A stretch of 5,688 nucleotides of DNA from an uncultured Collinsella sp. GTDB lineage: Bacteria; Actinomycetota; Coriobacteriia; Coriobacteriales; Coriobacteriaceae. Below are positions 1-5,682 of the stretch, one piece after another; positions within the stretch are counted from its first letter, which is position 1, and every line of letters begins with the position of its first letter. The position numbers and the translations under genes were made by a program. The notes below the pieces were generated by a model. That model worked only from the letters and a program-made list of their open reading frames with translations. It was not told the origin of the DNA and did no database searches. The stretch spans positions 1 to 5,688 of the forward strand of contig UQSC01000117.1 of the NCBI GenBank assembly GCA_900543615.1, read 5' to 3'.

Positions 1-963
1 GAGCATTTCGTTGTTGACCGTCGCGACCTCGATTCCCATAGTAATCAAGCCCGTGTTGCGTTTTTCATCATGGATACGTCCCCTCCGGGAGGAATGGCCC
101 AGCTCACCGTTGTATTCCAGGTCAAACCGGGCTGCCTCTTGATACGCATCGCAAACTGCATGAGGCATCCCCGAGATTGCCTGCGCGCGGTCATCGAACT
201 CGATCTTGTAGTCGGTCTTAAAGGGACCGCAGGCAAATCCGCCATAGGAAAACGGTAGTGAAAACAGAGCGAGCATGATGCACTCCATGGGCGAGCGCAG
301 GTTTTCTGACAGGTAGGGACACAGGCGCAGCAGCTGTTTGGCCACATTCCCCTTGCATGCCGCAAGGTAATCTGCCAGGCGACCGGGCGTCAGCACCGGC
401 TCGACTTCAAAGTAGCCCACGTCTGCCGGTTGATCCTTGTCCTTTGCAAGCCTATTCACAACAGGTGAGCTGTAGGGAGGCAGATACCGTCCGCGATCGC
501 TCAGCGAAATCTTGGAACACAGTTCCTGGGCCAGGGCAAACGCTTGGATACAGCCGATCTCGCGGGCGACGGCAACACAAAGGGCCTCGGGAGACAGGCT
601 GTACACCCCCGGTTCCACCTCTAGAATCGAGCCGGCAGGCAACCCGGAACACACGGACCAGCCCACGCCAGGCATGCGGCGGCGCTGCGCCGCAGATCCC
701 ACCAGCAAGCACAGGCTTTCTTGTACCTCGCCGCTTTTGGCTCCAATTCGCACCAGGTCGGAAAGATAGATATCCTCGGTCGAAGGCGATGACGCACACA
801 GCACGCGGCGCTCCTCCTCGGGATTAAGGTCCTTCCAGCTGATATAGCCCATCTGCCGGCGCTCGGCGCGCATCATGCGCAGCGCTGAAGCGCCTGTTAG
901 GATTACGGAAGCCGCTAGCTGTTCGCCTGTCGGCTCGTTGCGCCGCTCAATCTTCACTGCCAC
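1..963 (-). CDS. Putative Vsr/DUF559-like (PD-(D/E)XK) nuclease-domain protein, 3' end cut off by window
   Basis: The frame is open from a GTG at 961-963 to the window edge: 321 codons without a stop, and the C-terminus is missing. The start is supported by AGGGG (971-975) with a 7-nt spacer; a second GTG at 955-957 is less well placed. Residues ~265-321 resemble the Vsr/DUF559 restriction-endonuclease fold: an acidic Asp in VCDAY (D272), then FDLEYNG (E283), a His (H290), IHDEKRN (D299, R302) and MGIEVATV. This matches the usual order D...hEY(D/N)G..H...D..R...L...G..V. Upstream, YSLSPEALC (121-129) and NLRSPMECIMLALFSLP (221-237) recall the linker and helical parts of AbiEi-like proteins that carry such nuclease ends. 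I see no signal peptide or membrane segment. The gene starts 10 nt after the comF stop and is probably cotranscribed. It uses CTA, TCA, AGG and GGA codons that its neighbours mostly avoid, hinting at separate ancestry. The reading frame is solid; the nuclease assignment is an inference from motif order, and the substrate is unknown. Confidence 0.72.
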   Translation of the reverse strand, partial: MAVKIERRNEPTGEQLAASVILTGASALRMMRAERRQMGYISWKDLNPEEERRVLCASSPSTEDIYLSDLVRIGAKSGEVQESLCLLVGSAAQRRRMPGVGWSVCSGLPAGSILEVEPGVYSLSPEALCVAVAREIGCIQAFALAQELCSKISLSDRGRYLPPYSSPVVNRLAKDKDQPADVGYFEVEPVLTPGRLADYLAACKGNVAKQLLRLCPYLSENLRSPMECIMLALFSLPFSYGGFACGPFKTDYKIEFDDRAQAISGMPHAVCDAYQEAARFDLEYNGELGHSSRRGRIHDEKRNTGLITMGIEVATVNNEML

Positions 964-973
964 AAAACCACCC

Positions 974-1780
974 CTACCAAACGCGTGCGATAGCGAGGCC
1001 ATCGACTGCTGCGGCGCCGGCGCGCTTGAGTTCCGCCGAAGCCGCGGCCATCGTCGCACCCGTGGTGATAACGTCATCGATCAGCAGCAGGCGGCGGCCG
1101 TGCACGTCCTCAACCGTCTCGTACATGCCTTGGGCACGCTCGCGGCGCTCCTCACGACCGAGTTCGCGCTGGTCGCCATGCCCGTACTTGACGAGAGCAT
1201 CGAGCAAGGGAACACCCGACAGCTCGCAAAATGGGCGCGCAATAGCCTCCATATGATCAAAACCACGCCGCCGAAACGCTGCCGCCGTCGCAGGCACAAA
1301 CACCACCGCATCCGCACCGGACAGCACACCTCCTAAGCGTTCGGGCGCTACGACCTGGGCATGCAGGGCGGTGTCGTAAAGCAGCTCCGCCAGATACGGA
1401 GCCAGACGTCGCTCGCCCGCATCCTTGTACGCTTTAATGATGCGCGGCAGCGGATGCGCGTAGACGGCGCACGCCAGGCAGCGGTCGAGCGCCTCCGACA
1501 TTGCCGAGGACGTGCCCTCGACCGAACATTCAGTGCACAGCAAATCCCCAAACGGGGCGCCGCATCGGGTGCAGCTATGACGTGGGTCGATGAGCGTGAG
1601 CGCAGCCAGGCAGTCTTGGCAAATAAGCGCACCGGCGCGCTCGCAGCCGGCACATCGTGTTGGCGACAATGCCTCGAGCGCCTCGCGTGCCACCCGCTCG
1701 GCAAACGGTAGCAATTCGTCCGCAAACGGTAGGGCGCCGGCACCCTGCAGACGGCTCAATATGTTCAGATGGCTCTTCAA
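974..1780 (-). CDS. comF: ComF family protein (phosphoribosyltransferase fold, DNA-uptake competence factor)
   Basis: The 268-residue product has the full ComF layout. The N-terminal zinc-ribbon region holds CxxC pairs C43/C46, C54/C57, C70/C73 and C82/C85. Conserved middle blocks follow: VYAHPLPRIIKAYKDAGERR (~106-125), VPATAAAFRRRGFDH (~162-176) and DQRELGREERRERAQG (~203-218). The type-I phosphoribosyltransferase PRPP loop LLLIDDVITTGAT lies at 231-243. ComF proteins act in the cytoplasm; in naturally competent bacteria they help take up single-stranded DNA with the ComFA helicase, and no comFA is visible here. Some PRT-fold relatives are called amidophosphoribosyltransferases by homology only. 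The start is a TTG at 1778-1780, with GGGAGG (1789-1794) 8 nt upstream and no better in-frame start nearby. The first ~40 residues are poorly conserved, so a later start is possible. The Shine-Dalgarno lies in the 3' arm of a strong hairpin (see 1784-1819). The stop is TAG at 974-976; the next gene starts 10 nt on. Confidence 0.93.
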   Translation of the reverse strand: MKSHLNILSRLQGAGALPFADELLPFAERVAREALEALSPTRCAGCERAGALICQDCLAALTLIDPRHSCTRCGAPFGDLLCTECSVEGTSSAMSEALDRCLACAVYAHPLPRIIKAYKDAGERRLAPYLAELLYDTALHAQVVAPERLGGVLSGADAVVFVPATAAAFRRRGFDHMEAIARPFCELSGVPLLDALVKYGHGDQRELGREERRERAQGMYETVEDVHGRRLLLIDDVITTGATMAAASAELKRAGAAAVDGLAIARVW

Positions 1781-1783
1781 GAC

Positions 1784-1819
1784 ACAACCCTCCCTACGTT
1801 CGGTCGCAGGGAGGGTTGT
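1784..1819 (-). promoter_or_regulatory. 12-bp perfect stem-loop containing the comF ribosome binding site
   Basis: Arms 1784-1795 (ACAACCCTCCCT on the plus strand) and 1808-1819 are perfect reverse complements around a 12-nt loop; two further C-G pairs can form in the loop. In the comF transcript the 3' arm is AGGGAGGGTTGT, which contains the ribosome binding site, and the TTG start begins 3 nt after the stem. Two readings fit. The stem may hide the Shine-Dalgarno and control comF translation, or it may be a terminator after ricT. The second is weakened because the bases after the stem (GTCTTGAAG) are not a U-tract, and the plus-strand side (TGATTCAG) has none either. Confidence 0.6.
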
Positions 1820-1831
1820 TGATTCAGCGCT

Positions 1832-1837
1832 ATGATA
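1832..1837 (-). promoter_or_regulatory. Candidate -10 element for comF
   Basis: On the minus strand the sequence reads GGGGTATCAT, with TATCAT at 1832-1837. The same ten bases occur at the better-supported tmk promoter (5439-5448). A start near 1825 would give a ~45-nt comF leader containing the whole ribosome-binding-site hairpin. No good -35 lies at 17 bp (GCCTTG); TTGCCC gives only a 14-bp spacer. The call therefore rests mainly on similarity to the other site and on the 102-nt gap after ricT. Confidence 0.3.
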
Positions 1838-1877
1838 CCCCGATGCGCTCGGGGCAAGGCGAGCTAAATCCGCTCGC
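1838..1877. repeat. Two small stem-loops in the ricT-comF gap
   Basis: The first stem pairs 1838-1843 (CCCCGA) with 1849-1854 around a 5-nt loop. The second pairs 1859-1864 (GCGAGC) with 1872-1877 around a 7-nt loop. Both have 6 perfect pairs and start within a few nt of the ricT stop (1883-1885). Neither is followed by a U-tract in either direction, so I do not call a terminator. They could slow or protect the 3' end of the tmk-holB-ricT mRNA, or be chance in GC-rich DNA. Confidence 0.35.
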
Positions 1878-1882
1878 GGGCG

Positions 1883-3583
1883 TTATTCGCCGGCGGGCGG
1901 TTGTGGTGCAGACGAAGACGGGGTCGAGCCCTCGCCACCATCCTGACGCGGCTTGCGGGAACGGCGACGGCGACGGCGCTTTTGACCCTGGTCGGCCGAG
2001 CCCTCGCCACCGCGATCCTCGCGCGGCTCGCGCTCGTCGCGAGCGGCGCCACGCGAAGCCTTGGCAGCAGCTCCCCCGCCATCTCCGGGACGACGGCGCG
2101 TGACCTTGACCTCGCCATCCGAGACCTGATCGGCCACGGAGGGCACTGAAGGCTTCTGCTGTGCGCCCGAGGAATGGCGACGGCGCGGACGCGGCGCGCG
2201 CTCCTCCTCGCCACGTGACTTGCCGCCCTTGTCGACAGGCGCATCGGAGGCCGAGGGACCCTTGGAAGCGGCACCAGCCTCGCGAGCAGCTGCGGCGCGG
2301 AAGGCGTCCTCGCGCTCCTCGCTCGACAGATGACGGCGACGACGGCGCGTGGGATTCATGCCACCGCCGCGATTCTGCTGCTGGGCCTGCTGAACCTCGC
2401 GCTCGCGAGAGGCGTTCTTGCCCGCGGCTGCAACCTCGGTAGCATCGCCCGAGCCCGCGCGCTTGCGACGGCGACGGCCACCGGCGGCCTCCTCGGCCTC
2501 GGGTGCCTCGGCCTTACCGCGGCCCTTTCCGCGGCCACGGCCCTCGCCCTGACCCTGACCGGCGCGAGCATCGGAATCGGCATCGCGACGACGGCGCTTG
2601 GGCATCGACGTGCCAGCAAGACGGTCGGCGCTCGACAGGCCATCGCCCACGTCGACGCCGTTCTCGCGGTCGAGCTCCATGAGCGCCAGGCGCATCTCGG
2701 GCGACTCGATGCGCTCGAGCACATCGCGCGTCACGCAGTCGGGGCGGCAATTGCAGCCCTGCTCGGTAGCCTTCTTCTTGCAGCCCTCCGAGCAGGTCAT
2801 ATCGGCCAGGTTGACCTTAAAGACCTTGCCGTTCTCCAGGCGCAGCACCAGCTGCTCGCGCGGCGTGTCATATTCCTGAATACGCGCCTTGCCGAGCGGC
2901 GTATCGATGAGCGTCTTCTTTTTGGGCGCGCGGCTCTTAAAGTCCTTGTAGGCCTCGAACTCGTAGCGCAGGCAGCACATCAGGCGGCCGCAAACGCCGC
3001 TGATCTTGGAGGAATTGAGCGGCAGGTCCTGCTCTTTTGCCATGCGGATCGAGACGGGCTCAAACTGTCCGCCAAAGCGCGTGCAACAGAGCTCCTGGCC
3101 GCACTGGGCATAGCCGCCCACCAGGCGAGTCTCGTCGCGCACGCCGATCTGGCGCATGTCGACGCGAATGTGCAGCGTCGAGGACAGATCCTTGACGAGC
3201 TGGCGAAAATCGACGCGCTCCTCGGCCGCAAAGTAGAACACGGCCTTCTCGCCGCCAAACAGGTACTCAACGCCGACCGGCTTCATCTCGAGGTCGAGCT
3301 CTTTGACCAGACGGCGGAAATCGACCATCGCCTCGTCGCCCTGGATGGCCAAATCGTCGGCAAGCTGCAGGTCGATGTCGCTCGCCACGCGCAGCACGGG
3401 CTTGAGCGGCTGACCGATCTCGTCTTGCGGCACCTCGAAGGGATCGGCCGTAACCAAGCCGATCTCGGTTCCGCGCTCGGTGGAGCAAATGGCATAATCG
3501 GCCTCGAGGATATCCAGATCCTGCGGATCGAACCACAGGTCGCGCGAGGCGTAGGTAAACTTAACGGGTACGACTAACGGCAT
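1883..3583 (-). CDS. ricT: RicT/YaaT (PSP1-domain) Fe-S protein with long arginine-rich C-terminal tail
   Basis: The 566-residue product is about twice the usual ~275 residues of RicT/YaaT. Residues ~1-290 are the conserved core: GEKAVFYFAAEERVDFRQLV (111-130), RVDMRQIGVRDE (140-151), YAQCGQELCC (158-167), PVSIRMAKEQDLPLN (176-190) and SGVCGRLMCCLRYE (195-208), followed by CSEGC (264-268) and CNCRPDC (277-283). In B. subtilis, RicT with RicA and RicF forms an Fe-S complex that modulates RNase Y processing and so affects competence, biofilm and sporulation. The cysteines C161, C166, C167, C198, C203, C204 and the 264-283 group are the likely cluster ligands; exact ligation is inferred. Residues ~328-566 are low-complexity and probably disordered, with six Arg/Lys clusters. 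The ATG at 3581-3583 has AGGAAGG 7 nt upstream and overlaps the holB end by 10 nt, implying translational coupling. No ricA or ricF gene is in the window. Confidence 0.92.
   Translation of the reverse strand: MPLVVPVKFTYASRDLWFDPQDLDILEADYAICSTERGTEIGLVTADPFEVPQDEIGQPLKPVLRVASDIDLQLADDLAIQGDEAMVDFRRLVKELDLEMKPVGVEYLFGGEKAVFYFAAEERVDFRQLVKDLSSTLHIRVDMRQIGVRDETRLVGGYAQCGQELCCTRFGGQFEPVSIRMAKEQDLPLNSSKISGVCGRLMCCLRYEFEAYKDFKSRAPKKKTLIDTPLGKARIQEYDTPREQLVLRLENGKVFKVNLADMTCSEGCKKKATEQGCNCRPDCVTRDVLERIESPEMRLALMELDRENGVDVGDGLSSADRLAGTSMPKRRRRDADSDARAGQGQGEGRGRGKGRGKAEAPEAEEAAGGRRRRKRAGSGDATEVAAAGKNASREREVQQAQQQNRGGGMNPTRRRRRHLSSEEREDAFRAAAAREAGAASKGPSASDAPVDKGGKSRGEEERAPRPRRRHSSGAQQKPSVPSVADQVSDGEVKVTRRRPGDGGGAAAKASRGAARDEREPREDRGGEGSADQGQKRRRRRRSRKPRQDGGEGSTPSSSAPQPPAGE
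1886..2602 (-). other. Segment encoding the disordered, basic-cluster tail of RicT
   Basis: Residues ~328-566 lack the conserved hydrophobic pattern of the core. They contain basic clusters KRRRR (329-333), RRRRKR (370-375), RRRRR (413-417), RPRRR (465-469), RRR (496-498) and a run of K plus six R with RKPR (535-546), at intervals of roughly 30-50 residues. An RG-rich stretch (GRGRGKGRGK, 348-357) is also present. Ala, Gly, Ser, Glu and Asp fill the rest, giving a mixed-charge linker. The DNA is correspondingly repetitive (recurring GCGACGGCGACGG on the plus strand). RNA or ribosome contact is a reasonable inference from composition, not shown. Confidence 0.75.
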
Positions 3584-4701
3584 TTCAGTGCCTTCCTGAT
3601 ATCGAACAGCATGACCTCGATGGCCAGCTGGGGAGTAACGTTTCTGGCGATGTTGCGCTCGGCGGTCGCGACCGCCTCGAGCGCCCGGGTGGCACCCGCA
3701 ACATTGGTCGCGGCGGCAAGCCGACCGATCGTGTCGCGCACATCCTCGTTCACCACGTCGGCTGCCTCGTCCTGAAGTGTCAGCAGCACGTCGCGCATGA
3801 GCGTCCGCGCGCTCGCCAGCGCTTCCATGATACCCGAACGCTCGCGCGCGTTGAGTTCGCGCTTGTTGCGGTCCTCAAGCTGCTTCAATGCTCCACGCGA
3901 CAGGTAGTCGGCATTTTGCTCGAGTACCTTTTCCTGCGTGGACTTGACCTCGGCGAGCGGCGCCTTGACGGCGACGATGAGCGACTTGGCGCGACTGAGC
4001 ACGTCGGCCTCGTCGGCGGCAATGAGTGAGTCGATGGCACGGACCATCTGACGGCGGGCGTCCTGGCGCTCGGCGCTCTTAAGAAACTCGATGCCGCGTG
4101 TGGGGCTTCCCGCCACGGCGACCGCCATGCGGCAACGCGCAGGGTCCTGACCGGTGGCGCGGCTCACGGCCTGCGCGGCGACGGTGGGCGACACCAGCCG
4201 AAACGGCACGCACTGGCAGCGGCTCACGATGGTGGGCAGCATCACGTCTGCCGAGGTGCCCAGCAAGATGAACATAACGCCCTCGGGCGGCTCCTCGAGT
4301 GTCTTGAGCAGTGCGTTGGCGGTGTTGGCGCGCAGTTGCTCGGCACGGTCGATGATGTAGACCTTGGCCTTGGCGCAAATGGGTGCCAGCGGCACGTCAT
4401 CGAGCAGCTCGCGGGTCTGGGCAATAAGGTAGCCCGTGGCGCTCTCGGGCGTGTAATAGTGCACGTCGGGATGCGTATGCCGAGAGACGCGCACGCAACT
4501 GTCGCATGCGCCGCAGCCGTCCTGCTCGCACAGGAAGGCTTGGGCGAGCGCCCACGCGGCGTCGAGCTTGCCCGCGCCGGGCGCGCCCAAAAACAGGTAG
4601 GCGTGCGATGCACGGCCGCTGGCGACGGCATTGGTCAAAAAGTCGCGCACGCGCTCTTGGGTGTCGAGCTTGGCCAGCAGGCTTGCCTGAGCGGGGGCCA
4701 T
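3574..4701 (-). CDS. holB: DNA polymerase III subunit delta' (clamp loader)
   Basis: From the ATG at 4699-4701 the product has 375 residues. It is the delta' AAA+ subunit of the cytoplasmic clamp loader that places the beta clamp on primed DNA. Visible motifs are SHAYLFLGAPGAGKLDAA (32-49, P-loop-like with Leu where Ser/Thr is usual), a four-cysteine zinc module C58, C63, C66, C69, Walker-B-like VYIIDRAEQL (114-123), NALLKTLEEPPEG (129-141) and the SRC motif with its arginine finger (160-162). Loss of a proper P-loop is normal for delta', which does not hydrolyse ATP in E. coli. The C-terminal third is helical and poorly conserved, as expected. An in-frame ATG at 4738-4740 would add 13 residues inside tmk. 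I prefer the ATG at 4701 because AAGGAGG ends 9 nt before it and it lies 1 nt past the tmk stop. Its TAG stop (3574-3576) lies inside ricT, consistent with one coupled operon. Confidence 0.95.
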   Translation of the reverse strand: MAPAQASLLAKLDTQERVRDFLTNAVASGRASHAYLFLGAPGAGKLDAAWALAQAFLCEQDGCGACDSCVRVSRHTHPDVHYYTPESATGYLIAQTRELLDDVPLAPICAKAKVYIIDRAEQLRANTANALLKTLEEPPEGVMFILLGTSADVMLPTIVSRCQCVPFRLVSPTVAAQAVSRATGQDPARCRMAVAVAGSPTRGIEFLKSAERQDARRQMVRAIDSLIAADEADVLSRAKSLIVAVKAPLAEVKSTQEKVLEQNADYLSRGALKQLEDRNKRELNARERSGIMEALASARTLMRDVLLTLQDEAADVVNEDVRDTIGRLAAATNVAGATRALEAVATAERNIARNVTPQLAIEVMLFDIRKALKCR

Positions 4702-4702
4702 G

Positions 4703-5386
4703 TTACTCGGCCTCCTTGGCAAGCGCGGCGGCGACAGCATCCTGGGGGATATCGAGACCGTACGCGCGAACCTGCTCGACCGTCTTCTCGAAAACTTCCT
4801 CGACGGTCGTAGTGGCGTCGATGAGCTTTACGCGGTTTGGCTCCTCGGCAGCAATGGCGCAAAACCCCTCGTAGACACGCTCCTGGAATGCCATGCCCTT
4901 AGCCTCCATGCGATCTGCCGCGCCACGGGCGGCCATACGCAGCGCCGCCTGCTCGGGCGTGATGTGGTAGACGAGCGTGAGCGCCGGGTGCGTTCCCGCG
5001 ACGGCCAGATTGTTGGCATCGCGCACCATCTGGCGATCGAGACCGTCGGCAAACGCCTGGTAGCAGGTCGTGGAATCGTAGAAGCGATCGCACAGGACCA
5101 CCTTGCCGGCCGCGAGGGCGGGCGCTATGACCTCGTGCACCAACTGGGCACGAGCGGCCTCATACAGCAGCAGCTCGCAGGTGTCGCCCATCGCCGTATT
5201 GGCGGGGTCGAGCAGCAGGGCGCGAATCTTTTCGCTGATGGCGGTGCCGCCCGGCTCGCGCAGGCTCACAACCTGGTAGCCGGCAAGGTCGAGCGCGCGG
5301 GCAAGCAGACGCGCCTGCGTGGACTTGCCGGCACCGTCGACGCCCTCGAGCGTGATAAAGCTATGTTGAGCAGGCTCAAAAGCCAT
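4703..5386 (-). CDS. tmk: Thymidylate (dTMP) kinase
   Basis: The 227-residue product phosphorylates dTMP to dTDP with ATP, an essential step for dTTP. It has the P-loop LEGVDGAGKST (13-23, K21), the REPGGT motif (43-48), the signature DRFYDSTTCYQAFADG (100-115) and a LID segment AARGAADRMEAKG (152-164) with basic residues. Length and motif order are typical of bacterial Tmk. The ATG at 5384-5386 is preceded by GGAAGGGG (5395-5402) at 8 nt. The stop TAA is at 4703-4705, 1 nt before holB, so tmk is the first gene of the tmk-holB-ricT unit. The candidate promoter at 5439-5467 gives a leader of about 46 nt. Nothing is odd in the sequence. Confidence 0.97.
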   Translation of the reverse strand: MAFEPAQHSFITLEGVDGAGKSTQARLLARALDLAGYQVVSLREPGGTAISEKIRALLLDPANTAMGDTCELLLYEAARAQLVHEVIAPALAAGKVVLCDRFYDSTTCYQAFADGLDRQMVRDANNLAVAGTHPALTLVYHITPEQAALRMAARGAADRMEAKGMAFQERVYEGFCAIAAEEPNRVKLIDATTTVEEVFEKTVEQVRAYGLDIPQDAVAAALAKEAE

Positions 5387-5438
5387 GGGCGCAGCCCCTT
5401 CCTACAAGGCGCGTAAATGCAGATATATCAACCAAGTC

Positions 5439-5467
5439 ATGATACCCCAGTGCTCGGCACGTCCCAA
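5439..5467 (-). promoter_or_regulatory. Candidate promoter of the tmk-holB-ricT operon
   Basis: On the minus strand a -35 TTGGGA (5462-5467) and a -10 TATCAT (5439-5444) are separated by exactly 17 bp, predicting a start near 5432. The spacer contains a small inverted repeat, GTGC-CGA-GCAC, which could be chance. The -35 lies only 8 bp from the first long palindrome (5476-5531). This is pattern matching to a sigma-70-type consensus only. Confidence 0.6.
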
Positions 5468-5475
5468 ATCCCACC

Positions 5476-5531
5476 TAGTCATTGGGGACGTTCTTGAATG
5501 ACCAATCGTTTAAGAACGTCCCCAATGACTA
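5476..5531. repeat. Long palindromic hairpin 1 (20-bp perfect arms)
   Basis: The arm 5476-5495 (TAGTCATTGGGGACGTTCTT) is the exact reverse complement of 5512-5531. Six more pairs can form inside (5496-5501 with 5506-5511), two of them G-T, leaving the tetraloop CCAA (5502-5505). The whole 56-nt element can therefore fold as a 26-pair stem. No ORF and no U-tract accompany it. It resembles REP-like or MITE-like intergenic palindromes of the kind mobilised by Y1/RAYT transposases; that link is inferred, as no transposase is in the window. Confidence 0.85.
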
Positions 5532-5542
5532 AAGGCGCCTTT
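5531..5542. repeat. 12-bp perfect palindrome between the two hairpins
   Basis: AAAGGCGCCTTT equals its own reverse complement. It has no loop, so it is more likely a protein-binding dyad, a junction or chance than an RNA hairpin. Its first A overlaps the last base of hairpin 1. Confidence 0.5.
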
Positions 5543-5547
5543 CCAAA

Positions 5548-5612
5548 GTTGCGGTGAAATAGGGACTGATTGAAGCTCTGAGACCTCCAAACAGTCCCTA
5601 TTTCACCGCAAC
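5548..5612. repeat. Long palindromic hairpin 2 (21-bp perfect arms)
   Basis: The arm 5548-5568 (starting GTTGCGGTGAAATAGGGACT) is the exact reverse complement of 5592-5612. The 23-nt centre (5569-5591) is itself partly palindromic: pairs at 5570-5572/5588-5590, 5574-5575/5585-5586 and 5577-5578/5582-5583 are separated by single mismatches, with a 3-nt loop. The sequence is unrelated to hairpin 1. It ends 27 bp before the plus-strand -10. It is probably a second REP/MITE-like element. Confidence 0.85.
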
Positions 5613-5639
5613 GTATGATGGGGAATTTTGGATGCTGGG

Positions 5640-5645
5640 TATAAT
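5640..5645 (+). promoter_or_regulatory. Candidate -10 element (TATAAT) of the divergent plus-strand gene
   Basis: A perfect TATAAT lies at 5640-5645 in the context CTGGGTATAAT. A start near 5652 would give a leader of about 30 nt before the ATG at 5683. No convincing -35 is found at 16-18 bp (GATGGG at 17), so the promoter may depend on an activator or on sequence next to the -10. The GGG before the -10 is shared with the two minus-strand sites. Confidence 0.55.
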
Positions 5646-5682
5646 CGTCGTATTGCATTGAAATGTGGCGAAAGGAGTGGCA

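Noticed and set aside
357..827. Plus- and minus-strand open frames inside the first 960 bases in other frames
   Set aside because: They overlap the uninterrupted 321-codon minus-strand frame starting at 963. Their products are Arg/Pro/Ser-rich and lack motifs, whereas the longer frame shows a nuclease-like motif series and a good start site.
2330..3577. A 415-codon open frame on the plus strand opposite ricT
   Set aside because: It is an antisense frame of a strongly supported conserved gene. Its product is Ala/Leu-rich low-complexity sequence without domain motifs, as expected from GC-rich codon bias.
4702..4740. Upstream in-frame ATG for holB at 4738-4740
   Set aside because: It would extend 36 nt into tmk and lacks a suitable ribosome binding site, while the ATG at 4699-4701 has AAGGAGG at a 9-nt spacing.
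4700..5416. A 238-codon open frame on the plus strand opposite tmk
   Set aside because: It mirrors the tmk coding sequence, has no recognisable motif and no ribosome binding site that I can see. Tmk motifs on the minus strand are unambiguous.
5476..5612. Intrinsic terminators at the two long hairpins
   Set aside because: Neither stem is followed by a run of T on either strand, and they lie between two divergently oriented starts, where no transcript is expected to end.
5476..5612. CRISPR array or direct repeats
   Set aside because: The two elements are inverted repeats with unrelated sequences. There is no repeated unit with regular spacers.
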